This document shows positions 7,633 through 16,946 of a DNA stretch of 64,000 nucleotides, piece by piece. Under the pieces are notes generated by a model. The model was not told the origin of the DNA. It was given only the letters and a program-made list of their open reading frames with translations, and ran no database searches. Source of the DNA: Larkinella arboricola (lineage in GTDB: Bacteria; Bacteroidota; Bacteroidia; Cytophagales; Spirosomataceae); NCBI RefSeq assembly GCF_003259745.1, contig NZ_QLMC01000002.1, positions 310,001 through 374,000 on the forward strand, written 5' to 3'. The translations under genes and the position numbers were made by a program. Every line of letters starts with the position of its first letter. Position 1 is the first letter of the stretch.

Positions 7633-10600
7633 ATGAAATCAGCTCCTGTTTCGTCCGGCCGGTTGTATCTGGCCGGGGCAACGGTTATGTTGCTTTTGCT
7701 GTTTATTCGGCTGTACGTCAACCTGCTGCCCAATCTGGAGCAGGCCCGGCAGGCGCTCGACAGCGGGCGGGCCCTGACGCTCACCTCGGGCGTCAAATCG
7801 GCGGCTCTCCAGCGGCTTCTCACCCTGGGTAATTACTACTCCGACGAGAAGGATCGGGCGCTGGTCGCTGATTCGCTGGCTGCTAAACTGGCCCTGAATG
7901 GCGCACCGGAAAATCTGGGAGCCATCAACAAACGGCAATTTTCGGTATTCGCTCCGCTGCCCTGGCGCAGTTCCGTGGGCGGGGCCGAGTTTCAAAACCG
8001 GCTGCAACTGTCCCGGCAACAGATGGGTTTCGACTCGGTACTGTACGTCCGGGAGCGCACAAGTCCGAAAGCCTATGCGCCCACACTGGCCATCGGTGGT
8101 GGAAACCGTTCGATTTCGGGGCGCGTGACCCGGGAGGATGCGCCCATGCCCGGTGTGCTGGTGCAACTGAAACGCCACCCGCCCACGGCCCAGCCGGATA
8201 CGCTGGAAGACCGGTTTTTCTACACCCGTACCGACGCCAATGGACAGTTCTCGTTTACCGGCCTGAAAGCGGATTCAGCCTACAGTGTAGTTCCCCTCAA
8301 ACCCGGTTTTGAATTCGGAACCCGCCGGGGAACGAGTCAGCTAACGGGCGATCAATCCTATTCCTTTTCGGCCCGGCCTCATCAGCTCCGGCTCATCGGC
8401 TCCGTGGTGTACGGTCAACTGAAAGCCGATCAGGCGCTGGTGGTTCGGACGCCAGCGACTTTTACGTGGCAATTCTGGACCATTGTCAGCTTATTTATTC
8501 TTTCCTTCTGGGCGGTGCAGGGCTTCTGGGCGCTCCGACGGTTTCAGGCCGACCCACTGCTGTTGGCGGTGCTGATGCTATTGACCGGCATTTCCGTTCT
8601 GACCCTGCTGGCAATTCAGGACCCCTTGCAGGATACGCTCTATGCCTGGCAAACGTTGCAGGGTGTTGCGATGGGCCTGCTCGGGATGACGGTTTTGTCC
8701 CAACTGAACATTGGCCGTTTTTACGCCAACTGGCGGTTCGACTGGCTGTTTGCGTTCCGGAATCGCTCTTCGGTCCGGCTCTCGGGCTGGACCTGGCTGG
8801 TGCTGGCCATCGGCCTGGCGGTTTTGACTCTGCTCATCGGTACGGGGCCGGAGGGGAGTGGCGTTCGGGTAAACCTGTCGCTGCTTGGTCTGACGTTTCA
8901 GCCCAGCGAAATAACCAAATACCTGCTGCTGCTGTTCTTTGCCGGTTTCTTTGCGGCCAACGAGCAGCAAATCCGGGAGTTGCCCGATTTGCGCTGGCGG
9001 TTTACGGTTAGTTTTGGGGCGCTGGCGGGGGCCGGTTTATTGATGTTGCTGTACCTGCTGTTGGGTGATATGGGCCCGGCTCTTGTCGTTTGCTTTACAT
9101 TCCTGCTGTTCTACAGCATCGCCCGCGGAAATTTAGGGGTTACGCTGGCAACGGGGGTTGGCTACAGCCTGGCTCTCTGGCTGCTGCCCGGCTGGCTGGC
9201 CTTGCTGCTTAGTTTCGGTGTGCTGCTGGGCTACCTGTTCTGGCGGGGTGATGCCCGTTCGACTACGGGGCTGGGTTGGGCGGCTTTACTGACAGAAGCC
9301 CCCGTGCTGCTGCTGCTGGTGATGGCGATGTTTTCCTTCGGTGATCTGCTGCCCTACGTCGGGAGCCGCCTGGCCGACCGGAAAGCCATGTGGCTGAGTC
9401 CCTGGAACAACGATGTGTACGGCGGTGATCACCTGGCGCACGGTTTCTGGACCCTGGCTTCCGGCGGCTGGACCGGGCAGGGACTGGGCAAAGGCTTTGC
9501 GGCTGCCATGCCCGCAGCCCATACCGACATGATTCTGCCGAGTGTGGGCGAAGAGTTAGGTGGTCTGGGCGTTATTTCCGTATTTCTGCTGTTTGGCATT
9601 CTGTTACACCGGGTTTTCCTCCAGGCCCGGCGGGCGGGGCAGCCGTTTAGCTTTTTTCTGGTAGCCGGTATAGCCATTGCCACGGGTGTCCAGTTTCTGA
9701 TTATTGCGGGCGGTTCCATTGGCCTGCTGCCGCTGACGGGAATCAGTGTACCATTTCTGAGTTACGGCAAGATTTCGCTTATCTTTAACTTGACCGCGAT
9801 GGGGGCGGTTTTCAGTGTGGCGCACCGGCCCGGGCAGCTTGCTCAGCGGGAGTATCTGGAAAAACATTACGATGCGGTTCTGATGGCCGGAATTTCGGGC
9901 TTTCTGATCGGGGTTGTGATCCTGATCGGGCGGTTGCTGCCGGTGATTGGCTGGCGCGGAGAGGAGTATATTGTGCGACCCGTGCGGGTGGTGACGCGCT
10001 TCGGTGATCCGGTGTATAGCTACAACCCCCGCATCGAGCGTCTGACCCGCAAACTGGCCTCGGGCACCATTTATGACCGCAACGGTCTGGTCCTGGCGAC
10101 CAGCGAGCCGGAGGTAGTAGCTCAACAGGCGGGGAAGCTGAGGCAAAGCGGCCTCAAATCAGAGGATGTGAATACGCTGGTTCAGAAACGACTGCGACGG
10201 TATTATCCGTTCGGAGAACACCTGTTTTTCTGGGTCGGTGACCTGAATACGCAACTGTTCTGGGGGCAAAGCAACGGGTACTACGCCGAGGCCACCCATT
10301 TCAGTGAGTTACGCGGTTTCAACAGCCGCCCGCGTAAAACCGATCTCGTGACTACAAAATACCGTGCCGACCGGTTCAGTCAGCCGGTGGAGCAAACCCG
10401 GACGCTGACGGTGTACGACTACCGGGAACTGGCTCCGGCGCTGCGGGCCGGAATTGACAGCCGTGAGGTGGAAGAGCGCAAGGCTAAAAACCGGGATCTG
10501 CAACTGAGCGTCAATGCCGAATTGCAGGTGGCGCTACAGAAGGCTCTGGCCACGTCGGATTACCGTGATCACCGGCTTTCGGTCGTGGTCATGGATGCCG

Positions 10601-11610
10601 CTTCGGGCGATGTCATGGCGTCGGCGCTGCACCCGCTTCCTAACCTGAAAACGCCCGAACCCATGCTGCTGGGTGACCGGGACCGGCTGAAATTACCGTA
10701 TCTGGTAACCGAACGGGATTTGGGCATGACGTATGCAACGGCACCGGGGTCAACGGCTAAGATTTTGACGGCGATGGCCGCGTTTAACAAGCTGGGCGCT
10801 TCGGCTTCGGGCGTCAGTTACCCCATTACCTGTCAGGAGATTATCCGGCGAGGTGTCCGTGAGTCGGAACCCTGCGGGGAATCGGTAGACATGAAACGGG
10901 CCATTGTCCGGTCGAGCAACGTGTATTTTATTCGACTGGCGAACGATAACAAGCTGGACGATCAATTGGCCGATTTGTACCTGAAAACGGGGATGAATGT
11001 CGATTTAATCGGGGGTTATTCGTATACGGACACACATACCGAGCCGGAGCAAAAGCAGATTCGCCAGCACTGGCGGGATTCATCTTTCGTAGTCCGTCGG
11101 CAATTGTACCAGAGTAACCGCTATCCCCGGCGTTACCGGAGTGAGTTTTCGGGTTTGGCCTGGGGGCAGGGGCAACTGACGGCTACGCCCGCGTCTATGG
11201 CCCGGATGGCCGCAGCGATTGCCAACCGGGGCGTTTTGCAACCTTCGCGGTATGTGTTAAATCAGGCCGGTAAACCACAGCCGATTCCGGCGGGTGAACC
11301 CGTAGGTCAGCCCGCGTATGCTGGGCAGCTTGAAGAGTTTATGGTGGAGCAGTCGAATCCGAGGGGAGGCCGCAGCAAGATCAGCGCGGTTCGGGTGGCC
11401 GGAAAAACCGGAACGCCCGAACGGATTGTGCTCGGCGAAAAAATCAACGATGGCTGGTACGTGTTCTTTGCCCCCACGCCCGACCGGCGATCCAAAACCG
11501 TGGTTTGCGTCCGGATTGAACTGGGAAACTCGTCGGCCGATGCCGTGCAACTGGCCAATACCGTTGTGGCACCGATCTTACAAAAACGGGGTTATTTAGG
11601 AAGTTTTTAA
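7633..11610 (+). CDS. SEDS glycosyltransferase fused to class B penicillin-binding protein, 1325 aa
   Basis: One polypeptide carries both peptidoglycan activities normally split between RodA/FtsW and PBP2/FtsI. Residues 11-30: membrane anchor. About 158-250: a carboxypeptidase-regulatory-like beta domain (ISGRVTREDAPMPGVLVQL) that would lie in the periplasm. About 280-735: SEDS polymerase with many membrane helices and the signatures FQPSEITKY (422-430), HTDMILPSVGEELGGLG (630-646) and PLTGISVPFLSYG (700-712). About 752-771: another helix, then SGTIYDRNGLVLA (810-822), the usual start of a class B PBP. Transpeptidase motifs: STAK with Ser1040, SSN at 1094-1096, KTG at 1258-1260. The join between the halves is a continuous frame with no sign of assembly error. 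Gap to the kinase stop is 26 bp and to the next FHA gene 16 bp, so it is in the same operon and a natural target of the kinases. Confidence 0.95.
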   Translation: MKSAPVSSGRLYLAGATVMLLLLFIRLYVNLLPNLEQARQALDSGRALTLTSGVKSAALQRLLTLGNYYSDEKDRALVADSLAAKLALNGAPENLGAINKRQFSVFAPLPWRSSVGGAEFQNRLQLSRQQMGFDSVLYVRERTSPKAYAPTLAIGGGNRSISGRVTREDAPMPGVLVQLKRHPPTAQPDTLEDRFFYTRTDANGQFSFTGLKADSAYSVVPLKPGFEFGTRRGTSQLTGDQSYSFSARPHQLRLIGSVVYGQLKADQALVVRTPATFTWQFWTIVSLFILSFWAVQGFWALRRFQADPLLLAVLMLLTGISVLTLLAIQDPLQDTLYAWQTLQGVAMGLLGMTVLSQLNIGRFYANWRFDWLFAFRNRSSVRLSGWTWLVLAIGLAVLTLLIGTGPEGSGVRVNLSLLGLTFQPSEITKYLLLLFFAGFFAANEQQIRELPDLRWRFTVSFGALAGAGLLMLLYLLLGDMGPALVVCFTFLLFYSIARGNLGVTLATGVGYSLALWLLPGWLALLLSFGVLLGYLFWRGDARSTTGLGWAALLTEAPVLLLLVMAMFSFGDLLPYVGSRLADRKAMWLSPWNNDVYGGDHLAHGFWTLASGGWTGQGLGKGFAAAMPAAHTDMILPSVGEELGGLGVISVFLLFGILLHRVFLQARRAGQPFSFFLVAGIAIATGVQFLIIAGGSIGLLPLTGISVPFLSYGKISLIFNLTAMGAVFSVAHRPGQLAQREYLEKHYDAVLMAGISGFLIGVVILIGRLLPVIGWRGEEYIVRPVRVVTRFGDPVYSYNPRIERLTRKLASGTIYDRNGLVLATSEPEVVAQQAGKLRQSGLKSEDVNTLVQKRLRRYYPFGEHLFFWVGDLNTQLFWGQSNGYYAEATHFSELRGFNSRPRKTDLVTTKYRADRFSQPVEQTRTLTVYDYRELAPALRAGIDSREVEERKAKNRDLQLSVNAELQVALQKALATSDYRDHRLSVVVMDAASGDVMASALHPLPNLKTPEPMLLGDRDRLKLPYLVTERDLGMTYATAPGSTAKILTAMAAFNKLGASASGVSYPITCQEIIRRGVRESEPCGESVDMKRAIVRSSNVYFIRLANDNKLDDQLADLYLKTGMNVDLIGGYSYTDTHTEPEQKQIRQHWRDSSFVVRRQLYQSNRYPRRYRSEFSGLAWGQGQLTATPASMARMAAAIANRGVLQPSRYVLNQAGKPQPIPAGEPVGQPAYAGQLEEFMVEQSNPRGGRSKISAVRVAGKTGTPERIVLGEKINDGWYVFFAPTPDRRSKTVVCVRIELGNSSADAVQLANTVVAPILQKRGYLGSF

Positions 11611-11626
11611 TCAACCGTCACACATC

Positions 11627-12514
11627 ATGGGTATTCTGGAAACCGTTAAGAATCTGTTTGGCTTCACGTCGGCGCCTTCCACTCCGTCGAACACTCCCCC
11701 GGAGCAAAGCTTGCCCGCGCCTACTCCGCCCAAACCGAAAGCCTCGGGACCTCCGCCAGCCGCCCAGCGACGCAACCAGATCATCCGGTTTGTGATCGAT
11801 AAGTTGCGGGCCTACCAGAATGAACCCGAAAATGCACCCATCGGCCTGCGGCTGTTTGTGTTGTGTGAGAGCGCCGAAGAAGAGGATGTATTTCGGGTTG
11901 CGCTGTGGGTTAACCAGCCCGAAAAATTCCGGAGCGAACTCAGTCGGCAGTTAGCCGACAATTACATCACACTGGCGAAAGACTGGATTTTTGAAGTGGA
12001 GTTCGTCCAGGATCAGTTGCCAAACGGTATATACCGCGAAGGAAACCTGGGCCTGGTTGTACTGGACCCGAAAAAGTCCGACGGGCCGGTTGTTCTGGCG
12101 ACGGTTAAAACGTTAGTGGGTCAGACCGAACAGGACGAGTACGGGCTCAATCCGGCTCAGAAGGTCCTGTTTCACATTGGGCGGGGGCATTCCACCCAGA
12201 CGGCGTCGGGCCGGGTCCGAATCAATGACATTGTGGTTCTGAACGACGATGACCCCGGTTTTGACCCGCAAAAAGGAGCCGGAAATGGGGCGGTAAGCCG
12301 GGCGCACGCAACGATTCAGTACAATCCGGCGCAACGGAAATACGCGCTGCTGGTCGATCCGGGTGGCCTTCCCGCCAACGGCAACAAAACCAAAATCATG
12401 CACCCGGACGACACCATCGAGCGGGCGGATATTCTGGGAGTGACGTATCCGCTTCAGCACGGTGACCAGATCGAACTGGGAGGGGAGGTGACGCTGCTGT
12501 TCGAGCTTCGGTAA
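11627..12514 (+). CDS. FHA domain protein, 295 aa
   Basis: The C-terminal domain (about 178-294) is a recognisable FHA domain: HIGRGHS (Arg186), DIVVLND, AVSRAHATIQY with Ser224 and His227, and the closing LQHGDQIELGG. FHA domains bind phosphothreonine, here most likely on the two kinases or the SEDS-PBP fusion. A large insert sits between the GR motif and SRAH (GFDPQKGAGNGA) and another before the last strands. The N-terminus has a short helix, a Pro/Ser/Thr-rich linker (15-47) and an alpha/beta domain (about 50-165) of unknown family. Cytoplasmic. Last gene of the locus; after it about 340 bp of non-coding DNA separates the operon from the next gene. Confidence 0.88.
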   Translation: MGILETVKNLFGFTSAPSTPSNTPPEQSLPAPTPPKPKASGPPPAAQRRNQIIRFVIDKLRAYQNEPENAPIGLRLFVLCESAEEEDVFRVALWVNQPEKFRSELSRQLADNYITLAKDWIFEVEFVQDQLPNGIYREGNLGLVVLDPKKSDGPVVLATVKTLVGQTEQDEYGLNPAQKVLFHIGRGHSTQTASGRVRINDIVVLNDDDPGFDPQKGAGNGAVSRAHATIQYNPAQRKYALLVDPGGLPANGNKTKIMHPDDTIERADILGVTYPLQHGDQIELGGEVTLLFELR

Positions 12515-12852
12515 ACGGTTTTCTGGTACTTTATGAATGCCCCCCTTCGGGAATAGGCAGACCTGACGGTTTTCGATCTCCCGGTGCTGGCCAGCCGGAA
12601 ATCCTGATTATAAATTCGGTCGGATAAATCGACCTGAATCATATTGCTTCTTCTGACAAATATCTATAATACAGGGTCTTAAATATGCCGGATTTAAGGG
12701 TGCTAACCGCTCTGTAGGTAGCGGTTTGAACGCGGGTGTTCGTGGGCCGTATAAAAGAACAATCCGCTTTCTGGACCATGATGCGGTAAACAGTTATAAC
12801 TTTATGCTGTTGTACGCAGTATTACTCCAGAGTTATTTAATCCATAAGCCCA
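12515..12852. other. Intergenic region after the kinase/SEDS-PBP locus
   Basis: No supportable gene. It holds a 7-bp perfect inverted repeat (AACCGCT at 12705-12711 and AGCGGTT at 12720-12726, 8-nt loop) without a T-run. A short open frame that overlaps the next gene's start in another register looks like chance. The promoter of the malectin/Kelch gene must lie here; TAACTTTA about 55 bp before its start is a one-mismatch match to TAnnTTTG. Confidence 0.4.
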
Positions 12853-15800
12853 ATGTGTATGCGCCGGAAATGTTTACCATTCTTTTCTCAGACAGTGGCT
12901 TTTCTGCTCTCTTTCTTCTGCTGTGTTTGCTTTAGCCATACAAAAAGCTGGTCTGCTAAAGCAACGGCGGAACGCCATGCTGTTCTGCAATCGCAGCCGG
13001 GCCCGGTGCTGGCCCGCATCAATGCCGGTGGGTCGGCAGTGACCACGAACGGGGTGGCCTGGAGCGCCAGCCAGTACTTCTCGGGGGGCAAACCGTACAC
13101 CAACTCGAAGGTAACGGCCATTGCCGGCACGGATAACGATGCCATCTACCTGACCGAATACAGCGCCGGAACCAACCTGGCGGGTTTCACGTTTGCCATG
13201 CCGGTTCCGACCAGTGGTCAGTATACGGTGAAACTGCACTTTGCCGAAATTTACTGGGGAGCCACCGGCGGAAAAGCGGGTGGGCCGGGTCAGCGGGTAT
13301 TTAGTGCGAACCTGGAAGGAGGGCCGGTTGAACTGGCCAACTACGATATTCTGGCGGAGGTCGGCAGCATGACGGCGGTGGTCAAAACATTTACAGTGGG
13401 TGTTAGTGATGGTACACTGAACATTGACTTTTCGGCCTCGGCCAACCAGCCCAAAATCTCGGCCATCGAGGTATTTGCTCCGGCCACCACGGCCAACACC
13501 CCTCCGGTGCTGGCGACAATCGGCAACAAAACCGTCAACGAGGGCAGTGTGTTAAACGTACCTTTGTCGGCCACCGATGCCGACGGGGATGCCGTGACCA
13601 TAACGGCCACGAATCTGCCTTCATTTGCCAGCCTGAACAACAATGTGCTGACGTTTAGCCCTGGTTTTCAGGCCGCTGGCAGTTATACCATTACCGTGCG
13701 GGCTACGGACAGCAAACAGGCCAGTGATCAGAAAACGTTTACACTGGTGGTCAATGACGTGCCGACGACGGGCGTGACTATTACCCATTTTACGCTGATC
13801 AATGCGGCCACGGATCAGGAAATCCGTACCCTGGCGAACAACGAAGTGATTAACCTGGCTACGCTGCCAACCTCCAATCTGAACATCCGGGCCAATACCA
13901 GTCCGTCCCTCATTGGAAGTGTCAAAATGGTCCTGAGTGGGCAGCAGAGCCGCACGCAAACCGAAACCGGAGCGCCGTATGCCCTGTTTGGTGACTCCAA
14001 CGGCAATTATAACAACTGGACGCCCACTCTGGGCAGTTATACCTTAAAAGGAACGCCTTATACCGGGTCCGGAGCGACGGGCACAGCCGGGCCGGTCTTA
14101 ACCATCAATTTTTCCGTCGTGAATCAGCCGGTGGGCAATCAGCCGCCGACGCTGGCAACACCGATACCCGACCAGAGCACAAGCGTGGGCACGGCTTTTT
14201 CGTTTAGCTTCGGAGCATCGACTTTTACGGATGCCAATGGAGATGCTCTTTCCTACTCGGCTACGCTGGACAATAACACGGCACTGCCCGGCTGGCTGAC
14301 CTTCACGAGTGCCACCCGCACCTTCAGCGGAACGCCACCCGCAGGAAGCCCGGCCAGTATTGCCGTAAAAGTGACGGCCAGTGATGGAAAAGGCGGAACT
14401 GCCAGTGACAGCTTTATCATTACCATTGGCACCAGCACGGGCATCGGTACCTGGCAGACCATTGCGCCTACTTCGGGACAGCCAACGGCCCGGCAGGAAG
14501 GGGCTTATGTGCAGGCCGGAGACCGGTTTTACCTGATGGGGGGGCGTGGCATTAAACCCGTACAGGTTTATGATCCCGTCAACCGGACCTGGGTGAATGC
14601 GGCTGCTACGCCGATTAACTTACACCATTTCCAGGCCGTTACCCTCGATGGCCTTATCTATGCCATTGGTGCGATGACCGGTAATTATCCCGCCGAACCG
14701 TCTGTTCCCCAAATCTACATTTATGATCCGAGAGCCAATAAATGGCTGGTTGGTCCCGAAATACCGGTAGCCCGGCTGCGCGGATCGGTTGGATTGGCGC
14801 TGTACAACAACAAGTTTTATCTGGTTGGCGGCAATACCAAAGGACATAGTGGGGGATACGTCAACTGGTTTGACGAATACGATCCGGCGACAAACACCTG
14901 GAAAGTTTTACCGAATGCGCCCCACGCCCGGGACCACTTCCAGGCCGCCGTGGTGGGCACAAAGTTATACGCAGCAGGTGGTCGGCGCAGTTCATACAAT
15001 ACCGGTCAGACGTTTACGCTGACGGTGCCGGAGGTGGATGTCTATGATTTTACCACGGGCCAGTGGTCTACCCTCTCAAACCCTATTCCGACCCAGCGGG
15101 GAGGCACGACAACGGTGGTGCTGGACAATGAAGTGATTGTGATTGGCGGGGAAAGTTCCCAGCCCACGGCGCATAAGGAAACCGAAGCCCTCAACGTTAC
15201 AACGGGCGTCTGGCGTCGGCTCGCCGATCTGCAACAAGGCCGCCATGCTACCCAGGCGATTGTCAATAACGGCTCCATTTATATTACGGCGGGATCCGGT
15301 GCGCAGGGCGGTAGTCCGGTGCTCTCTTCGCAGGAAGTATTTTACAAGTCAGCCCCGACAACGCCAACGGGAGTGCCGGTTGCACAAAGCCAGTTGACCG
15401 CACCGGCCAGTGCCGCGTTGGGACAGGTACAGATCAATACAACCAAAAATGCCGTCGTTACGGTTTCCAACAGCAGCGGCAACCAGGCCATTCTGCTCTC
15501 ATCGATTGCGGTTTCGGGCAGTACGGAATTTACGGTTCAATCGCCGTATACGCTGCCGTTTGTGGTACCACCCGGTAAAAATGCAGCCATTACGGTTAAG
15601 TTTAAACCGTTGTCGTCGGGCAGTAAAACCGCGACATTAACGATCCAGCATTCGGGCGCTGGTGGAAGCACCGCCGTAGCCCTCAACGGTTCGGGTGTGG
15701 CAACGGCGGTAAGTGCCAGTGCGCTGTCAGCCCCGGATAGCCGGGACCCCTCGCTGCGTTTTGATGCGCTGAACCCGGACGATATATTCGAAAAGGGCGA

Positions 15801-16038
15801 GCGGCCGATTCGCTATTATCCGAATCCTTTTTCTCATTCTTTAACCATACAGACCGAAGAACAGGGTGCGGTGCCGGTGGCGCTTTACGATTCGTATGGG
15901 CGGTCGGTGATGCCGCTTGCCGATGTACAATCCGGCCAGGCCATTAACCTGGGCAGCGAGTTGGAAGCGGGTGTATACATACTACAGGTAGGCACGGGTC
16001 CGAAGGCCAAACGGTACAAGCTGGTAAAAGTGCGGTAG
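12853..16038 (+). CDS. Secreted malectin/cadherin-like/Kelch protein with T9SS sorting domain
   Basis: A multidomain surface or extracellular protein, probably carbohydrate-binding. A signal peptide (hydrophobic FSQTVAFLLSFFCCVCF) is followed by a malectin-like domain (about 52-208, VLARINAGG, HFAEIYWG). Then come a cadherin-like/Ig domain (215-300), a linker domain, a second cadherin-like domain (about 435-525), five to six Kelch-type repeats forming a propeller (about 535-840, recurrent YLMGG, YAIGA, YLVGG, YAAGG, IVIGG), and an ASH/choice-of-anchor D-type beta domain (about 860-955). The last 80 residues are a type IX secretion sorting domain (YYPNPFSHSLTI ... GVYILQV ... KLVKVR), so export is through the T9SS. 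Start could be this ATG or the one 6 bases on. Stands alone; no sugar-use operon is next to it. Confidence 0.88.
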   Translation: MCMRRKCLPFFSQTVAFLLSFFCCVCFSHTKSWSAKATAERHAVLQSQPGPVLARINAGGSAVTTNGVAWSASQYFSGGKPYTNSKVTAIAGTDNDAIYLTEYSAGTNLAGFTFAMPVPTSGQYTVKLHFAEIYWGATGGKAGGPGQRVFSANLEGGPVELANYDILAEVGSMTAVVKTFTVGVSDGTLNIDFSASANQPKISAIEVFAPATTANTPPVLATIGNKTVNEGSVLNVPLSATDADGDAVTITATNLPSFASLNNNVLTFSPGFQAAGSYTITVRATDSKQASDQKTFTLVVNDVPTTGVTITHFTLINAATDQEIRTLANNEVINLATLPTSNLNIRANTSPSLIGSVKMVLSGQQSRTQTETGAPYALFGDSNGNYNNWTPTLGSYTLKGTPYTGSGATGTAGPVLTINFSVVNQPVGNQPPTLATPIPDQSTSVGTAFSFSFGASTFTDANGDALSYSATLDNNTALPGWLTFTSATRTFSGTPPAGSPASIAVKVTASDGKGGTASDSFIITIGTSTGIGTWQTIAPTSGQPTARQEGAYVQAGDRFYLMGGRGIKPVQVYDPVNRTWVNAAATPINLHHFQAVTLDGLIYAIGAMTGNYPAEPSVPQIYIYDPRANKWLVGPEIPVARLRGSVGLALYNNKFYLVGGNTKGHSGGYVNWFDEYDPATNTWKVLPNAPHARDHFQAAVVGTKLYAAGGRRSSYNTGQTFTLTVPEVDVYDFTTGQWSTLSNPIPTQRGGTTTVVLDNEVIVIGGESSQPTAHKETEALNVTTGVWRRLADLQQGRHATQAIVNNGSIYITAGSGAQGGSPVLSSQEVFYKSAPTTPTGVPVAQSQLTAPASAALGQVQINTTKNAVVTVSNSSGNQAILLSSIAVSGSTEFTVQSPYTLPFVVPPGKNAAITVKFKPLSSGSKTATLTIQHSGAGGSTAVALNGSGVATAVSASALSAPDSRDPSLRFDALNPDDIFEKGERPIRYYPNPFSHSLTIQTEEQGAVPVALYDSYGRSVMPLADVQSGQAINLGSELEAGVYILQVGTGPKAKRYKLVKVR

Positions 16039-16049
16039 GCGGTTTGCGC

Positions 16050-16076
16050 AGACCGGCAGTGGTCAGACGGTCTTTT
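16050..16076 (+). terminator. Weak terminator-like hairpin between convergent genes
   Basis: AGACCG and CGGTCT form a 6-bp stem over a 12-nt loop, followed by TTT, just after the malectin/Kelch gene. A competing GACC/GGTC pairing exists inside. Weak, but correctly placed. Confidence 0.35.
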
Positions 16077-16115
16077 GTAGAAACGCCGGGGCGGGTTTGT
16101 TTTGACTGCCATTCA

Positions 16116-16946
16116 TCAGAAGGCATAGGTCAGGGCAAACCCGCGCTCGCCGGTGCCTGTCATTTCGGGGCGGAACGAGAGGTTGCGGGTTTTCTGGCGA
16201 AATTTATGCAATTCGGGAATGCCGATTCCGCAGGCTGCACCCACCACAAAGCCCGTCAGCACATCGGTTCGAAAGTGTTTGCCAGCCTGCATCCGGTTGA
16301 TCCCGACCAAAACGGGCGGTACAGCGGCTGCCGTAAAAATGGCGACTCGTTTCCAGCCTTTTATCTGGTAGTAGTCCGTCAGAACTTTAGCGCCGAAGAA
16401 GGTTGCCGTCGTGCTGAACGACACGTGCCCGCTGTAAAAGGAGTTGCTTTTCGCATGACCGATTTTATCCTGCAACGGAACCGCCGGGTTATAGGTCAGG
16501 GGCCGGGCGCGCCGGATCGGGAACGTCGTTGCGAAGTAAATCAGGTTGTTGACGGCGTGGGCCGTCGTGTATAGCGTCAACAAATCCAGTGCTTCTTTTC
16601 GAAGATCTTTGCTCAGCATGAGCAGGAGCGGGCTGGCAATGGAAAGATTGAGAAATTGGTCGGATCTTGTCTGGGCCAGGCCAAAGCGGGCCGGATTAAG
16701 GTGCGCAACCGGTCGGTCGAAAGCATTGAGATGAGCCGGATTGAGTTTGATAACCTCCTCCGCAGTCAGACTGGCGTGGCGATCCAATTGCCGAAAGCCA
16801 AAAATGGAAGTGCCCAACACCGCCAATGAAGCCGGGAGTTCGTATGTCCGGTAAATCCGGTAGGGCGAACGGCTGACGGTATCCACCTGCCCAAGAGAAG
16901 CCAACGAATAAAGTAAAAAAACGAGCAGCGATACGTAAACCTTCAT
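16116..16946 (-). CDS. PAP2-family phosphatase (lipid phosphatase), 276 aa
   Basis: Carries the three motifs of the PAP2 superfamily in order: RRARPL (K/RxxxxxxRP-type), SNSFYSGHVSFSTT (PSGH box with the catalytic His), and RMQAGKHFRTDVLTG (SRxxxxxHxxxD box). An N-terminal signal peptide or signal anchor and four to five later hydrophobic helices place the active site on the periplasmic side. The family dephosphorylates phosphatidic acid, undecaprenyl pyrophosphate or sugar-lipids; which substrate applies here is not visible. Single gene, convergent with the malectin/Kelch gene. Confidence 0.85.
   Translation of the reverse strand: MKVYVSLLVFLLYSLASLGQVDTVSRSPYRIYRTYELPASLAVLGTSIFGFRQLDRHASLTAEEVIKLNPAHLNAFDRPVAHLNPARFGLAQTRSDQFLNLSIASPLLLMLSKDLRKEALDLLTLYTTAHAVNNLIYFATTFPIRRARPLTYNPAVPLQDKIGHAKSNSFYSGHVSFSTTATFFGAKVLTDYYQIKGWKRVAIFTAAAVPPVLVGINRMQAGKHFRTDVLTGFVVGAACGIGIPELHKFRQKTRNLSFRPEMTGTGERGFALTYAF

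Noticed and set aside
12726-12935. Short plus-strand frame overlapping the malectin/Kelch start
   Set aside because: Overlaps the signal-peptide region in another register and has no ribosome-binding or family support.
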